A stretch of DNA of 64,000 nt from Alicyclobacillus acidiphilus NBRC 100859 (lineage in GTDB: Bacteria; Bacillota; Bacilli; Alicyclobacillales; Alicyclobacillaceae). Below the pieces are notes generated by a model, which saw only the letters and a list, made by a program, of their open reading frames with translations, was not told the DNA's origin and made no database searches. The stretch spans positions 30,314 through 94,313 of the forward strand of contig NZ_BCQI01000010.1 in the NCBI RefSeq assembly GCF_001544355.1. The letters run 5' to 3'. Positions 1 to 9,001 of this stretch are shown here, piece by piece. Numbering within the stretch: the first letter of the stretch is position 1; each line of letters opens with the position of its first letter. Position numbers and translations under genes: made by a program.

Positions 1-57
1 AGCTTGGTCTCTCAATGGTACCAACTTGCAAGGCGCAAAACCAGTTCGATCCGCTGG

Positions 58-86
58 TTGACATTTGTTTATCTGCCGTGTATAGT
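58..86 (+). promoter_or_regulatory. sigma-A promoter of tRNA-Gly
   Basis: A perfect -35 hexamer TTGACA (58-63) is followed after exactly 17 bases by TATAGT (81-86), a one-mismatch -10 box. Transcription would start near 93, about 13 bases before the tRNA 5' end at 106. Both boxes and the spacing fit the housekeeping promoter consensus. Confidence 0.75.
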
Positions 87-105
87 GAATGAGCATCAAT
101 TTTGT

Positions 106-179
106 GCGGGTGTAGTTCAATGGTAGAACTCCAGCCTTCCAAGCTGGTAGCGTGGGTTCGATTCCCATCACCCGCTCCA
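106..179 (+). tRNA. tRNA-Gly (anticodon UCC)
   Basis: A full cloverleaf can be folded. The acceptor stem GCGGGTG pairs with CACCCGC (169-175), followed by discriminator T176 and an encoded CCA (177-179). The anticodon stem CCAGC/GCTGG encloses the loop CTTCCAA, giving anticodon TCC at 138-140. The T arm carries GGGTTCGATTCCC. It reads GGA and GGG glycine codons. It is a single gene here, not part of a cluster. Confidence 0.96.
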
Positions 180-187
180 AATGCATT

Positions 188-215
188 TGAAGGGATCCCA
201 GATGGGGTCCCTTCA
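188..215 (+). terminator. hairpin just after tRNA-Gly, probable terminator or processing hairpin
   Basis: A 12-bp stem with one G-T wobble (188-199 with 204-215) and a four-base loop AGAT lies 9 bases after the tRNA CCA. There is no clear T-run after it, so an intrinsic terminator is likely but not certain. Confidence 0.5.
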
Positions 216-220
216 CTGGT

Positions 221-250
221 TTACAGAGGTTTACAGTGGTTTACAGAGGA
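221..250 (+). repeat. three tandem 10-bp repeats
   Basis: Three head-to-tail copies of TTACAGAGGT-like decamers (221-230, 231-240, 241-250) differ only at positions 7 and 10. They lie between the tRNA hairpin and the palindromic block. Function unknown. Confidence 0.6.
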
Positions 251-262
251 ATCGCTCCGTTT

Positions 263-561
263 CGGGTGCAGCGGCGGCGAATAAGCGGCTCGGGGCGGCT
301 TAAGTGTGTCGAATCGTCGCAGTTGCGACAAATAAGCGGTCCAGCACCGCTTAATGGGCTGGAGCCAGACCATTGCGGGGGCACCTGGGGCAAATAAGCA
401 GCTTTGGGCCGCTTATTTGCTTTCGATCCCGCCGCTTCGCCGAAATAAGCGGCCTTGGGCCGCCTAATTGCCCGCGCCCCCTTGCCAGCCTCCGCGCCCC
501 CTGCCAGCCTCCGCGGCTCTGCCCGCGATCCCCTGGCCGCCTGCCGCGATCGCGCCGCTGC
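263..561. repeat. palindrome-rich repeat block, copy A
   Basis: This GC-rich block carries four imperfect palindromes built on AATAAGCGG...CCGCTTATT at about 279-303, 329-354, 391-418 and 443-472. It is followed by a C-rich tract that contains a local duplication of about 19 bp (GCCAGCCTCCGCG units). The whole block recurs 353 bp downstream as copy B with only scattered substitutions. Open frames across it come from its composition and no gene is supported. The palindromes also occur at the far right end of the window. Confidence 0.8.
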
Positions 562-619
562 ACGATTCCGGGCGAAGGAGGCGGCGGCCATCGTGATCGC
601 GCCGCTGCACGATTCCGGG
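548..619. repeat. 25-bp direct repeat linking the two repeat blocks
   Basis: The 25-bp sequence beginning GATCGCGCCGCTGCACGATT occurs at 548-572 and again, identical, at 595-619. A 15-bp remnant of the same word ends copy B at 881-895. The arrangement suggests unequal recombination or slippage produced the block duplication. Confidence 0.65.
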
Positions 620-893
620 TGCAGCGGCGGCGAATAAGCGGCCCGGGGCGGCTTAAGTGTGTCGAATCGTCGCAGTTGCGACAAATAAGCGGTCCAGCAC
701 CGCTTAATGGGTTGAAGCCAGGCCATTGCGGGGGCACCTGGGGCAAATAAGCAGCTTTGGGCCGCTTATTTGCTTTCGATCCCGCCGCTTCGCCGAAATA
801 AGCGGCCTTGGGCCACCTAATTGCCCGCGCCCCCTTGCCAGCCTCCGCGGCTCTGCCCGCGCCCCCTGGCCGCCTGCCGCGATCGCGCCGCTG
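616..893. repeat. palindrome-rich repeat block, copy B
   Basis: This is a second copy of the block at 263-561, offset by 353 bp. It has the same four palindromes (about 632-656, 682-707, 744-771, 796-825) and the same C-rich tail without the 19-bp local duplication. Differences from copy A are single substitutions, for example GGCCACCTAA in place of GGCCGCCTAA. Nothing in it looks protein-coding. Confidence 0.8.
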
Positions 894-1009
894 CAAGTCT
901 CTTTTCATACCTTCAACGCCCCCGTCCCGCCCGCCGCTTGTCACGCAAAGGCACTCGCCTTCGTCAAATGATTGTGAATTCATAATCTTTGGAAAAGGGG
1001 TCTTGCGGA

Positions 1010-1798
1010 ATGGTAAAGCGCATGGTTGGGATGTTGAAGACTGGAGAGGGCCGATGGAAATCTCGATCCATCGTGGCTGCCGGAACCGCGGTGCTGTCCT
1101 TGGGCATGTTCGCGGGCACGGCATGGGCGATGGGGGAGCCGGAGAGCACCAGCAGCGGGATGGAGGTATTGGAGCCGAATACCGTAACGGTCGAAGGTGT
1201 CGCGTCAGAAGCCATCACGAATCCGGTGACGGATATCAGCTATTCGATGACGATCACGGATACTTCGGTAAAAGCGGAGATGAAGGATGTGACCACACTG
1301 GAGCAGCACGTGAAAACGGCGCTCAAGCAGGACGGTATTACGGGTGACGATATCCTGTTTTCGCCTCCGACGTTTTCTGCCGAAAATGGGGCGCAGATCG
1401 TGCTGCAGTTGAACGTGATCGTCCCGAAGAACGGCGAAGTGTCGAACGTGGTAGAAAGCTTGGGAGGTTATAATCCAAACTTCGTACAGAATAATTACAT
1501 GAGTGAACAGGCGGTACCGCTTAATCCCGCGACGCTGTGGCCGGCGCTCTATCAGGCGGCCTTGGACAACGCGCGGACCCAGGCGATCACGTTGGCGAGC
1601 CAAGCAGATGAGCAGCTCGGGTCCGTGATCGCCCTCTCCACCGTATCTCCAAATGGCGTGGCGCCTCAGCTGTCGGGGCCGTACCCGTCAAGTCCGGCCG
1701 TCGCAGGGATGCAGCTTGTGTACACGAACGGGACCCAGGCTGGCCAGGTCATGGCGCAACTCTACGTGACGTACGCGCTCGTTGCGCGCAATTCGTAA
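1010..1798 (+). CDS. exported SIMPL-domain (DUF541) protein
   Basis: The product of 262 residues starts with a basic stretch and a hydrophobic segment ending in GTAWA, a typical Sec signal peptide. The mature part matches the SIMPL/YggE-like pattern: an N-terminal strand motif NTVTVEG, a central region where three or more strands alternate with a helix, and a C-terminal VTYALV strand. Members of the family are periplasmic or surface proteins of poorly defined role, linked in some bacteria to oxidative stress. ATG 1010 is preferred because GGAAAAGGGG (991-1000) lies 9 bases upstream. A TTG at 989 would bury that site. It stands alone after the repeat region. The family call is moderately sure and the function unknown. 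Confidence 0.75.
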   Translation: MVKRMVGMLKTGEGRWKSRSIVAAGTAVLSLGMFAGTAWAMGEPESTSSGMEVLEPNTVTVEGVASEAITNPVTDISYSMTITDTSVKAEMKDVTTLEQHVKTALKQDGITGDDILFSPPTFSAENGAQIVLQLNVIVPKNGEVSNVVESLGGYNPNFVQNNYMSEQAVPLNPATLWPALYQAALDNARTQAITLASQADEQLGSVIALSTVSPNGVAPQLSGPYPSSPAVAGMQLVYTNGTQAGQVMAQLYVTYALVARNS

Positions 1799-1907
1799 TT
1801 TTGCGCGGCCAGGAGCGGCCAGGAAGGCTGGGCTTCGATCTCGTGCCAAGGCGGCCTCCTGAATGCTTCAGTCTCTGTCCGACACTGCAGGCGGCCCGAT
1901 CGGGACT

Positions 1908-3416
1908 TTACCTGTGCTGGAGCACTCGCTCCCAGACTTCGCGTTCTTTACCATATGGATCGTTCTCAAGACGCGTCTGCGTATCGAATACCATGGTTGG
2001 GCGCTCCGTCATATTGTAGCGGGGCCACTCGGGGATGGCTGCGTGATTCGGATTTCCGCGATGTGCGAACGCAATCCAGGACTGGTGCATTTCGTTCGCC
2101 AAGCGCGCCCGATCCGGCGACGATCCGGTCAATTGCTCAATGGCTGGGTCGCTGATTGTGTTGAAGACAAACGGCAGTTCCATCGCATGCGCGGCTTTAT
2201 AAATCCCGCCGGCCGCCGTGCTTTGCCAGTCAAAGCGATACACCCACATGGGATGTCGCTCGGCTTGGTAGGCGGCCAGGATTTGAATCGGCAGCGCGAA
2301 GACGGCGTATGAGCCCAGTTGTGTGAGCCGATCCACGAGCGCCAAGCCGCTCGCTCCTTCGACGTAGAACGCCCGAAGTTCTGGTGCGATGGGGCCCCAC
2401 AGATGTTCGAACGCTTGGATGAGGGCGTGATCGTCCGGCATATTGCGCCATCGATCATCGTTGGCGGTCCACAGGGTCAACTCGTTCAGATTGCAGCCAA
2501 TTAGGGTAGGTACCGAATGGATCGATCCGCTCGTCAAGCTCTCCAGCAAGGTCTGTTTGATGGACACGCCGTCGACCATCGGGCGCCAGCGCATCATCGG
2601 GCTCTGGCTGATCGATTGGGAGGCTTGGACAAGCGCCTCGGCAGGCGCGTCGAGCAACGCTTGTATGTTTCCGTCTTCGAGTCCGAGATTGTGCAAGATT
2701 TCCCGCGTTCTGGCGGCAGCCGTCGCCGCGTCGCAAGCCTGCAGGCCGCCTAATGGCAGGCCGCTTTCCAAAATGGCTTGCTGAAACAGGCCGCGGGCCT
2801 GCGGCATGGTCATCAGCGTCCCGATGCTCATCGCTCCCGCGGACTCGCCGAACACGGTGACGCGATTGGGATCGCCGCCAAACGCCTCGATGTTGTCGCG
2901 CACCCACGCGAGCGCCGCAACTTGGTCAAGGATGCCGCAGTTTCCGGATTGCTGGTAGTTGGGTCCGACGTGATCGGCCAAGTAGAGAAACCCGAACGGA
3001 CCGAGACGATAGTTGATGGTGACAAGCACGACATCGTTGGCGGCGAACGAGGTGCCGTCGTAGATTCGTTGCTGGCCGCTTCCGGAGTGGTAGGCGCCGC
3101 CATGAATCCATACCATGACAGGGCGGCGTCCGCCGTCCGGCTTCGGCGACCAGATGTTCAAGTAGAGGCAGTCTTCGCTCAACGTCAGGGATTCTGTTTC
3201 GTAGAAGGTGTTGGGCGGTTGCGGGCAAACTCCGCGAAACTGCGTGGTGTCGCGGATGTCATCCCAAGGCTCGGGTGGTTCTGGAGGCTGAAATCGCAAT
3301 GGGCCGATGGGCGGCTTTGCGTACGGAATTCCGCGCCACACAAAAATCGAGCCTTGCTGCACACCTTGCACTTTGCCATACCGCGTTTCGACGACAGGTG
3401 ATATGGTCGTGGCCAT
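1908..3416 (-). CDS. type B carboxylesterase (p-nitrobenzyl esterase family)
   Basis: This 502-residue alpha/beta hydrolase has the usual length for bacterial type B carboxylesterases. The oxyanion-hole HGG is at 105-107, the nucleophile elbow GESAGA places Ser192, the acid is probably Glu312 in the NLNE motif, and the catalytic His is His410 in AAHAMELPFVF. There is no signal peptide, so it should be cytoplasmic and hydrolyse short-chain carboxylic esters. The start has a good GAAAGGAG site 8 bases upstream. It lies 30 bases behind the membrane protein gene on the same strand and is probably co-transcribed with it. Natural substrate unknown. Confidence 0.9.
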   Translation of the reverse strand: MATTISPVVETRYGKVQGVQQGSIFVWRGIPYAKPPIGPLRFQPPEPPEPWDDIRDTTQFRGVCPQPPNTFYETESLTLSEDCLYLNIWSPKPDGGRRPVMVWIHGGAYHSGSGQQRIYDGTSFAANDVVLVTINYRLGPFGFLYLADHVGPNYQQSGNCGILDQVAALAWVRDNIEAFGGDPNRVTVFGESAGAMSIGTLMTMPQARGLFQQAILESGLPLGGLQACDAATAAARTREILHNLGLEDGNIQALLDAPAEALVQASQSISQSPMMRWRPMVDGVSIKQTLLESLTSGSIHSVPTLIGCNLNELTLWTANDDRWRNMPDDHALIQAFEHLWGPIAPELRAFYVEGASGLALVDRLTQLGSYAVFALPIQILAAYQAERHPMWVYRFDWQSTAAGGIYKAAHAMELPFVFNTISDPAIEQLTGSSPDRARLANEMHQSWIAFAHRGNPNHAAIPEWPRYNMTERPTMVFDTQTRLENDPYGKEREVWERVLQHR

Positions 3417-3446
3417 CGCGATGCTCCTTTCGAATGTCGAACCAGT

Positions 3447-4610
3447 CTATGATGCTGCAGGGACGCGGCGATCGCGCTTGCCCCGACGCAGCCATCCTTG
3501 AAGCTGTTCATACGGCGTTTGTCCGGTTGCCGGGAGCCACGCCAACGAGATGACGAGCAACAGAAGGGGAGCGCCCGAGTTCAAGTCTGTGCCTGCTCCG
3601 CCGATTACACCAAAATCTTGGCACAACCACCAAACGATCGCGAGCACAATCGCCGTGGACATGTGAAGCGCTCTCGTCTGCTTGAGCAAAAACCAACCTG
3701 CGAACAGGAGGATTGGGACGAGGACAAAGAGCGCGTTCCACCAAATTTCGTGGTGTGACACGGCGTTTGCCAAGAAATACAGCGGCTTTGACATCCACGT
3801 GGGTTGATGCATCTCAGCCATCGGCAGCAAAGCGTCCCGCAAGCTGGACGGACTCCAGTAGCCAAAACTCGGAAGGGCTTGGGCAATGCCGTCCCAGAGC
3901 CACTGTGCGGCGAACAACCAGGCAATGCAGAGGGATGCTGCGCCGCTTTCCCAGAAGCGTGCGGGCCGCAACAGGATCGCCGCAATGAATATGTAGAAGA
4001 GCACGGAGCCGGGACCGCCGGTCAGCCATGTCTCACCTGTGAAAATTTGCCCGAAGCCTTCGCCGAAGACCCAGACGATCAATCCCCAAACGATGGACGC
4101 GCGCAATGCCAATCGGCCCAGGAGTTTGGACGGGCCACACAGGATGCCTAAACCGATGAACAGTTGAATCCAGACGGTGATGGAATCCATCCCCAACGGT
4201 CGAGACTTGAACAACAGTACGCTGACTTCGAGAAAATTGTTGTATAAGATCGACGGCTGCCCCTGCAGGACAGGCTGAATCACGTTTTGCAGCATGCCCG
4301 TTCCAAGTGCGGGCTGGGCCTGCAGCAATCCGTCCAGCATCCACATACCGCCGATCCCGATGGTGAGCACACGCCGTCCGACGACAGCTTTTCGTGAATT
4401 CGGGCCGTTATCCGCGTCAATTTTCCAGGCTGTCGACGACGGCGTGAGTTGCAGTCCAATTTCAGCGATCACCTCGTGCCCGTGTCGTTTCCAAAATATC
4501 CAGAGCGCAACAGCGGCTGCGCAGAGTACGAGGATGATCAAAAACTCAATCAACAACAGATGATAGAATGTCGCGACCGTATGGGAAGGCGGCAGCATCG
4601 GCATGCCCAT
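3447..4610 (-). CDS. multi-pass membrane protein, possibly DoxX/DoxD-related
   Basis: The product of 387 residues has a single N-terminal transmembrane helix, a short hydrophilic stretch, and then about seven hydrophobic segments. The region GIGGMWMLDGLLQAQP and the following helices resemble DoxX/DoxD-type quinone-linked membrane proteins, but I cannot confirm this without a profile search. The start at 4610 is chosen because AAAGGAG lies 9 bases upstream. A longer frame from 4655 would place that site inside the gene. It is divergent from ppaC and probably heads an operon with the carboxylesterase. Function not established. Confidence 0.7.
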   Translation of the reverse strand: MGMPMLPPSHTVATFYHLLLIEFLIILVLCAAAVALWIFWKRHGHEVIAEIGLQLTPSSTAWKIDADNGPNSRKAVVGRRVLTIGIGGMWMLDGLLQAQPALGTGMLQNVIQPVLQGQPSILYNNFLEVSVLLFKSRPLGMDSITVWIQLFIGLGILCGPSKLLGRLALRASIVWGLIVWVFGEGFGQIFTGETWLTGGPGSVLFYIFIAAILLRPARFWESGAASLCIAWLFAAQWLWDGIAQALPSFGYWSPSSLRDALLPMAEMHQPTWMSKPLYFLANAVSHHEIWWNALFVLVPILLFAGWFLLKQTRALHMSTAIVLAIVWWLCQDFGVIGGAGTDLNSGAPLLLLVISLAWLPATGQTPYEQLQGWLRRGKRDRRVPAAS

Positions 4611-4743
4611 GATTGCCCGCTCCTTTGCGGCGATAGTCTGTGCAAATTGTACCACACAGCGCGACGCAAAGCCGTTCGCATTCGATATCCGAGTATTGTA
4701 TTATGGAGTTGTCGGAATAAGTTGTGTCGTTTGGCAATGAACC

Positions 4744-4752
4744 TGCTATACT
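4744..4752 (+). promoter_or_regulatory. extended -10 promoter of ppaC
   Basis: TGCTATACT (4744-4752) is an extended -10 element (TGn plus a TATACT hexamer). The best -35 candidate, TTGTGT at 4722-4727, is 19 bases upstream and weak, which is usual for extended -10 promoters. Transcription would start about 30 bases before the ppaC ATG. Confidence 0.5.
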
Positions 4753-4791
4753 GTGTGTAGTTTGCAATACATAAAAGAGGAGTAAACACAA

Positions 4792-5721
4792 ATGGGAAAA
4801 ACACTCGTGTTTGGCCACAAGAATCCGGATACCGACGCTATCACTTCGGCGATTGTCTACGCGAACTTGAAGAATCAGCTCGGCGGTTCCGTGGAAGCCG
4901 TCCGTCTCGGCAGCATCAATCCGGAGACGCAATTTGTGCTGGATCACTTTGGCGTAGCCGCTCCGCGCCTCGTTGAAACCGTGGCGAACGAAGCTGACCA
5001 AGTGATTTTGGTCGATCACAACGAGCGTCAACAGAGCGCTTCGGATATCGATCAAGTCGAAGTGACGGAAGTGATTGACCACCACCGGATCGCCAACTTC
5101 GAGACGGCGAACCCGCTCTACTATCGCGCGGAGCCGGTTGGCTGCACCGCGACCATTCTCAACAAGTTGTACAAGGAACATCAAGTTGAGGTCAGCAAGG
5201 AGATAGCCGGGCTCATGCTGTCGGCTATCGTATCGGACACGCTGCTGCTCAAATCGCCGACCTGCACGCAGCAGGATGTTGACGCCGCACACGAACTGGC
5301 CGCCAAAGCGGGGGTCAACATCGACGAATATGGGCTGCAAATGCTGAAGGCAGGCGCGGACTTGAGTCAGAAGACCGTGGCCGAGCTCATTTCGCTTGAC
5401 GCGAAAGAGTTCCAAATGGGAAGCCACAAGGTTGAGATTGCGCAGGTGAACGCCGTCGACGTCAACGACGTGTTGTCTCGTCAGGCTGAAGTCGAAGCCG
5501 CGCTGAATCGAGTGATCGCCGAGAAGGGCCTCGATTTGTTCTTCTTCGTGGTCACCGACATCTTGAACAACGACTCGGTCGGCATTGCGCTCGGCAAAGC
5601 CGCTCACGCTGTGGAAACGGCTTACGGTGTGACTTTGAGCGACAATCGCGCTGTTTTGAAGGGCGTTGTTTCGCGGAAAAAGCAGATCGTTCCGGTTTTG
5701 ACGGAGACGTTATCCAAGTAA
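4792..5721 (+). CDS. ppaC: manganese-dependent inorganic pyrophosphatase (family II)
   Basis: The product of 309 residues is a DHH-family phosphoesterase that hydrolyses pyrophosphate to two phosphates in the cytoplasm, pulling biosynthetic reactions forward. All metal ligands of the B. subtilis enzyme are present at the same numbers: His9, Asp13 and Asp15 in HKNPDTDA, Asp75 in VDHNE, His97 in the DHH motif (96-98) and Asp149 in VSDT. The C-terminal DHHA2 domain ends with the SRKKQ substrate-binding motif. The start has an AGAGGAG site. It is a single gene with its own promoter and terminator. Confidence 0.97.
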   Translation: MGKTLVFGHKNPDTDAITSAIVYANLKNQLGGSVEAVRLGSINPETQFVLDHFGVAAPRLVETVANEADQVILVDHNERQQSASDIDQVEVTEVIDHHRIANFETANPLYYRAEPVGCTATILNKLYKEHQVEVSKEIAGLMLSAIVSDTLLLKSPTCTQQDVDAAHELAAKAGVNIDEYGLQMLKAGADLSQKTVAELISLDAKEFQMGSHKVEIAQVNAVDVNDVLSRQAEVEAALNRVIAEKGLDLFFFVVTDILNNDSVGIALGKAAHAVETAYGVTLSDNRAVLKGVVSRKKQIVPVLTETLSK

Positions 5722-5771
5722 CAGCGTCGCTATTACGCTGCTGCGGATGAAATCCTGGGCTGGGAGTTTGG

Positions 5772-5807
5772 AAGGGCGGCCATTCTGCAACGGAATGGCG
5801 CCCTTTT
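5772..5807 (+). terminator. intrinsic terminator after ppaC
   Basis: AAGGGCGGCCATTC (5772-5785) pairs with GAATGGCGCCCTT (5793-5805) with one bulged base, and the stem runs into TTTT (5804-5807). It ends the ppaC transcript about 50 bases after the stop codon. Confidence 0.85.
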
Positions 5808-5840
5808 GCGCTTATCGCGATGCTGGTGGAAGGGGTGCCT

Positions 5841-6863
5841 ATGGAGAGAGATAGATACTCTCGGCAAATCTTGTTTCGGCCGATTGGGCGTGAGGGCCAA
5901 TCGAAGTTGGCGCAATCCAGAGTGGCCATTGTCGGGATGGGCGCTCTTGGTACCGTTTCGGCGTCTCATTTGGTGCGCGCCGGCGTTGGGTATGTTCGAT
6001 TGATAGACCGAGACGTCGTGGAAGAATCCAATTTGCAGCGCCAGTCTCTGTACCTGGAAGCTGACGCCTTGCAGCACAGGCCGAAGGCGGAAGCGGCTGC
6101 GCAAATTCTGCGTGAAGCAAATTCGGAGGTCGTGATTGAGCCGATTGTGGACGACCTGCATGCGACGAACGCGGAATGGCTTCTCTCCGATGTCGACGTC
6201 ATTGTCGACGGCACCGACAATTTTCAGGTTCGTTACTTGATGAACGACATCTCCGTGAAACACGGCATCCCTTGGTCCTACGGAGGCGCCGTGTCGTCGC
6301 ACGGTGTTACGGCGTTCTTTCGGCCTGAACAGACGCCCTGCTTCGTTTGTCTATTTGGTTCCGACGCGTCGATGCCTGGGCACGACACCTGTGACACGGT
6401 GGGCGTGATTAGCCCCGTGGTGTCTATGATAGCGTCTTTGCAAACCGCAGATGTGCTCAAATACCTGACCGGAAACGAAGCAAGAATTGCGAATCGTGCC
6501 ACGCATTTGGACGTTTGGGCGAATGACTACTATCATACCGAGCTGGGACAGCCGCGAGAGGATTGCCCATGCTGCAAGCACCACCAGTATCGCGCGCTCG
6601 ACGCGAAATCTGGCGCGATGGCGGTATCGTTGTGCGGACGTGCAACCGTACAGGTCCGTCCGGACCACCCAGTCGCGATTGACATGGAGGCGTTCGCTCG
6701 AAGGCTTGCTGCATTCGGCAAGGTCAACTTCAATGGGCACATCCTGCGCTGCGAGCTCGACGGAGCGACGTTGACCCTCTTTCAAGATGGACGAGCACTC
6801 GTGCACGGTACAAGTGAGCCGGCAGTGGCGCGCATGTTGTACGCACGGTATGTCGGGATGTGA
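5841..6863 (+). CDS. ThiF/MoeB/HesA-family adenylyltransferase (E1-like)
   Basis: The product of 340 residues is an E1-like enzyme that adenylates the C-terminal glycine of a ubiquitin-like sulfur carrier (ThiS or MoaD) in thiamine or molybdopterin synthesis. Visible features are the opener RYSRQ, the Rossmann motif GMGALG, DRDVVEESNLQRQ, the DGTDNF motif, two zinc CxxC pairs (CFVC and CPCC), and a DTCDTVG segment. It has no rhodanese domain; the last 80 residues form a small extra domain seen in many Bacilli homologues. ATG 5841 follows GGAAGGGG; an upstream in-frame ATG at 5820 lacks a site. No thi or moa neighbours help to choose between the two pathways. Confidence 0.85.
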   Translation: MERDRYSRQILFRPIGREGQSKLAQSRVAIVGMGALGTVSASHLVRAGVGYVRLIDRDVVEESNLQRQSLYLEADALQHRPKAEAAAQILREANSEVVIEPIVDDLHATNAEWLLSDVDVIVDGTDNFQVRYLMNDISVKHGIPWSYGGAVSSHGVTAFFRPEQTPCFVCLFGSDASMPGHDTCDTVGVISPVVSMIASLQTADVLKYLTGNEARIANRATHLDVWANDYYHTELGQPREDCPCCKHHQYRALDAKSGAMAVSLCGRATVQVRPDHPVAIDMEAFARRLAAFGKVNFNGHILRCELDGATLTLFQDGRALVHGTSEPAVARMLYARYVGM

Positions 6864-6904
6864 CCGAATTCAACTGAACTCAACCGCATCCAGCCGGACC
6901 CGGC

Positions 6905-7903
6905 CTAAATTGGCAAGGTCAATTGGGTCGGACGGATTCTTTCCAACTGTTTCGCCTGCGCGTCGTTCGGCAAATGACCGGAATCCATACGGCTCTTGGA
7001 CCGCAATTCGCCGTCGCTCGGTCGATGCGGCTTCGGATCAAATCCGTATCGATGCAGGTGTGGTTGAGCGCGGCGCATCACCATGTCGACGTATTGCCTG
7101 GGGGCGTAGGCGGTCTGATACAATTGGGTGTATCGCGCAACCAGTTCCGGGAAGTCGCGTCGAATTGCAGCCATGAACCACGGCTTAATCTCGGGAGCCA
7201 ATCGCAGCACGGAGAGCATCACCGATTGCGCGCCGTGTTCTTGCGCCTGTCGCAGGACCTCTTCCAGATGCTCCGACGCATCTGTAATAAACGGCAGAAT
7301 CGGCGCCACAAAGACGGTTGCCGACAGTCCGTCGTCGCGCAAGGCGGATACCAGACGAAGTCGGCTCATCGGCGAAGGTGTAGCTGGCTCGAAGGCGCGC
7401 CAAACAGCTTTGTCCAGCGTGTGAATGCTAATGTTGATGGAGTGAAGATTCATGTCTCGCAAAATATCGAGATCGCGCAAGATCAAGGGCGATCTCGTCG
7501 TGATGGAAACCGGAATGTGGTATTCTCGCAACACTTCGAGACACCCACGCGTGACACGCAGCTTGGCTTCGACCGATTGGTAAGGGTCTGTGGCCGTTCC
7601 AATGGCAATCCACCCAATCTCGTCGATGAGCGACTGCAGATCTCCCCGATGGTGTTTCAATCGCCTGTCGAGCTGCCTCCGCAGGACTTCCGCAGCGTCC
7701 TGTTTGACGAAAATTTGACTCCGAAACGAGTCATCCGCCGCCAGCCCCATAAATTGATGCGTAGACCGCGCATAACAGAAACTGCACCCGTGTGTACACC
7801 CTCGATATGGATTCAGTGACCAATTGAACGGCATGTGCTTCGACGCAACCCGATTCAACATCTGCTTTGCTTCCAACGGCACAAACCTTGGCGGCACGCG
7901 CAT
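6905..7903 (-). CDS. SPL-type radical SAM protein (Rv2578c-like)
   Basis: The product of 332 residues carries the 4Fe-4S/SAM motif C-x3-C-x2-C as CTHGCSFC (Cys36, Cys40, Cys43) directly after NPYRG, the hallmark of the family related to spore photoproduct lyase. GTATDPYQ and ITTRSPLILRD follow, as in Rv2578c homologues. Its reaction is unknown. It lacks the length and C-terminal cysteine expected of a true spore photoproduct lyase. The second in-frame ATG (7903) is preferred, since AAAGGA lies 8 bases upstream of it and only 2 from the first. It is convergent with the E1 gene and divergent from nadC. Confidence 0.82.
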   Translation of the reverse strand: MRVPPRFVPLEAKQMLNRVASKHMPFNWSLNPYRGCTHGCSFCYARSTHQFMGLAADDSFRSQIFVKQDAAEVLRRQLDRRLKHHRGDLQSLIDEIGWIAIGTATDPYQSVEAKLRVTRGCLEVLREYHIPVSITTRSPLILRDLDILRDMNLHSINISIHTLDKAVWRAFEPATPSPMSRLRLVSALRDDGLSATVFVAPILPFITDASEHLEEVLRQAQEHGAQSVMLSVLRLAPEIKPWFMAAIRRDFPELVARYTQLYQTAYAPRQYVDMVMRRAQPHLHRYGFDPKPHRPSDGELRSKSRMDSGHLPNDAQAKQLERIRPTQLTLPI

Positions 7904-8021
7904 GTCCATCGTCCTTTCACAGGAATCCTCATCCCCAAGATGCGAACGTATGTTCTGATTGTAGCCTTACTGCGGAACGAATGCAATGCTCTCCGACACA
8001 CACCCTTTTCGGACACATGAT

Positions 8022-8051
8022 TAGACAGTGCAAATCAAAAATGTGTATGCT
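8022..8051 (+). promoter_or_regulatory. candidate promoter of the nadCBA operon
   Basis: TAGACA (8022-8027) and TATGCT (8046-8051) are separated by 18 bases, each with two mismatches to consensus. They lie about 65 bases before the likely nadC start in the 200-base divergent spacer. I saw no convincing NiaR-type operator, so regulation is open. Confidence 0.4.
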
Positions 8052-8114
8052 ACTGTATATACATCTGGAAGATGAAGAATAAGAAGATTGGTTTGTCATG
8101 GCACGTGAACCGAG

Positions 8115-8966
<852 letters not shown>

Positions 8967-9001
8967 GCCGCCGACCTTCCCATACGAGAGGAGCTTGCCA
9001 C

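Noticed and set aside
1..63. tRNA-like stretch with a TTCGATC loop and a GCA triplet, possibly a tRNA fragment
   Set aside because: The T-arm bases do not pair around the loop in proper register, no acceptor stem or CCA is present, and the 5' part is outside the window. It overlaps the tRNA-Gly promoter.
102..284. Short frame overlapping tRNA-Gly
   Set aside because: It reads through the tRNA gene and tandem decamers and is not plausible as coding sequence.
241..1124. Several long open frames on both strands across the left repeat region
   Set aside because: They follow the internal repeats, consist of Arg/Pro/Ala-rich low-complexity sequence, lack ribosome-binding sites and recur with the duplicated DNA. 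They are composition artefacts.
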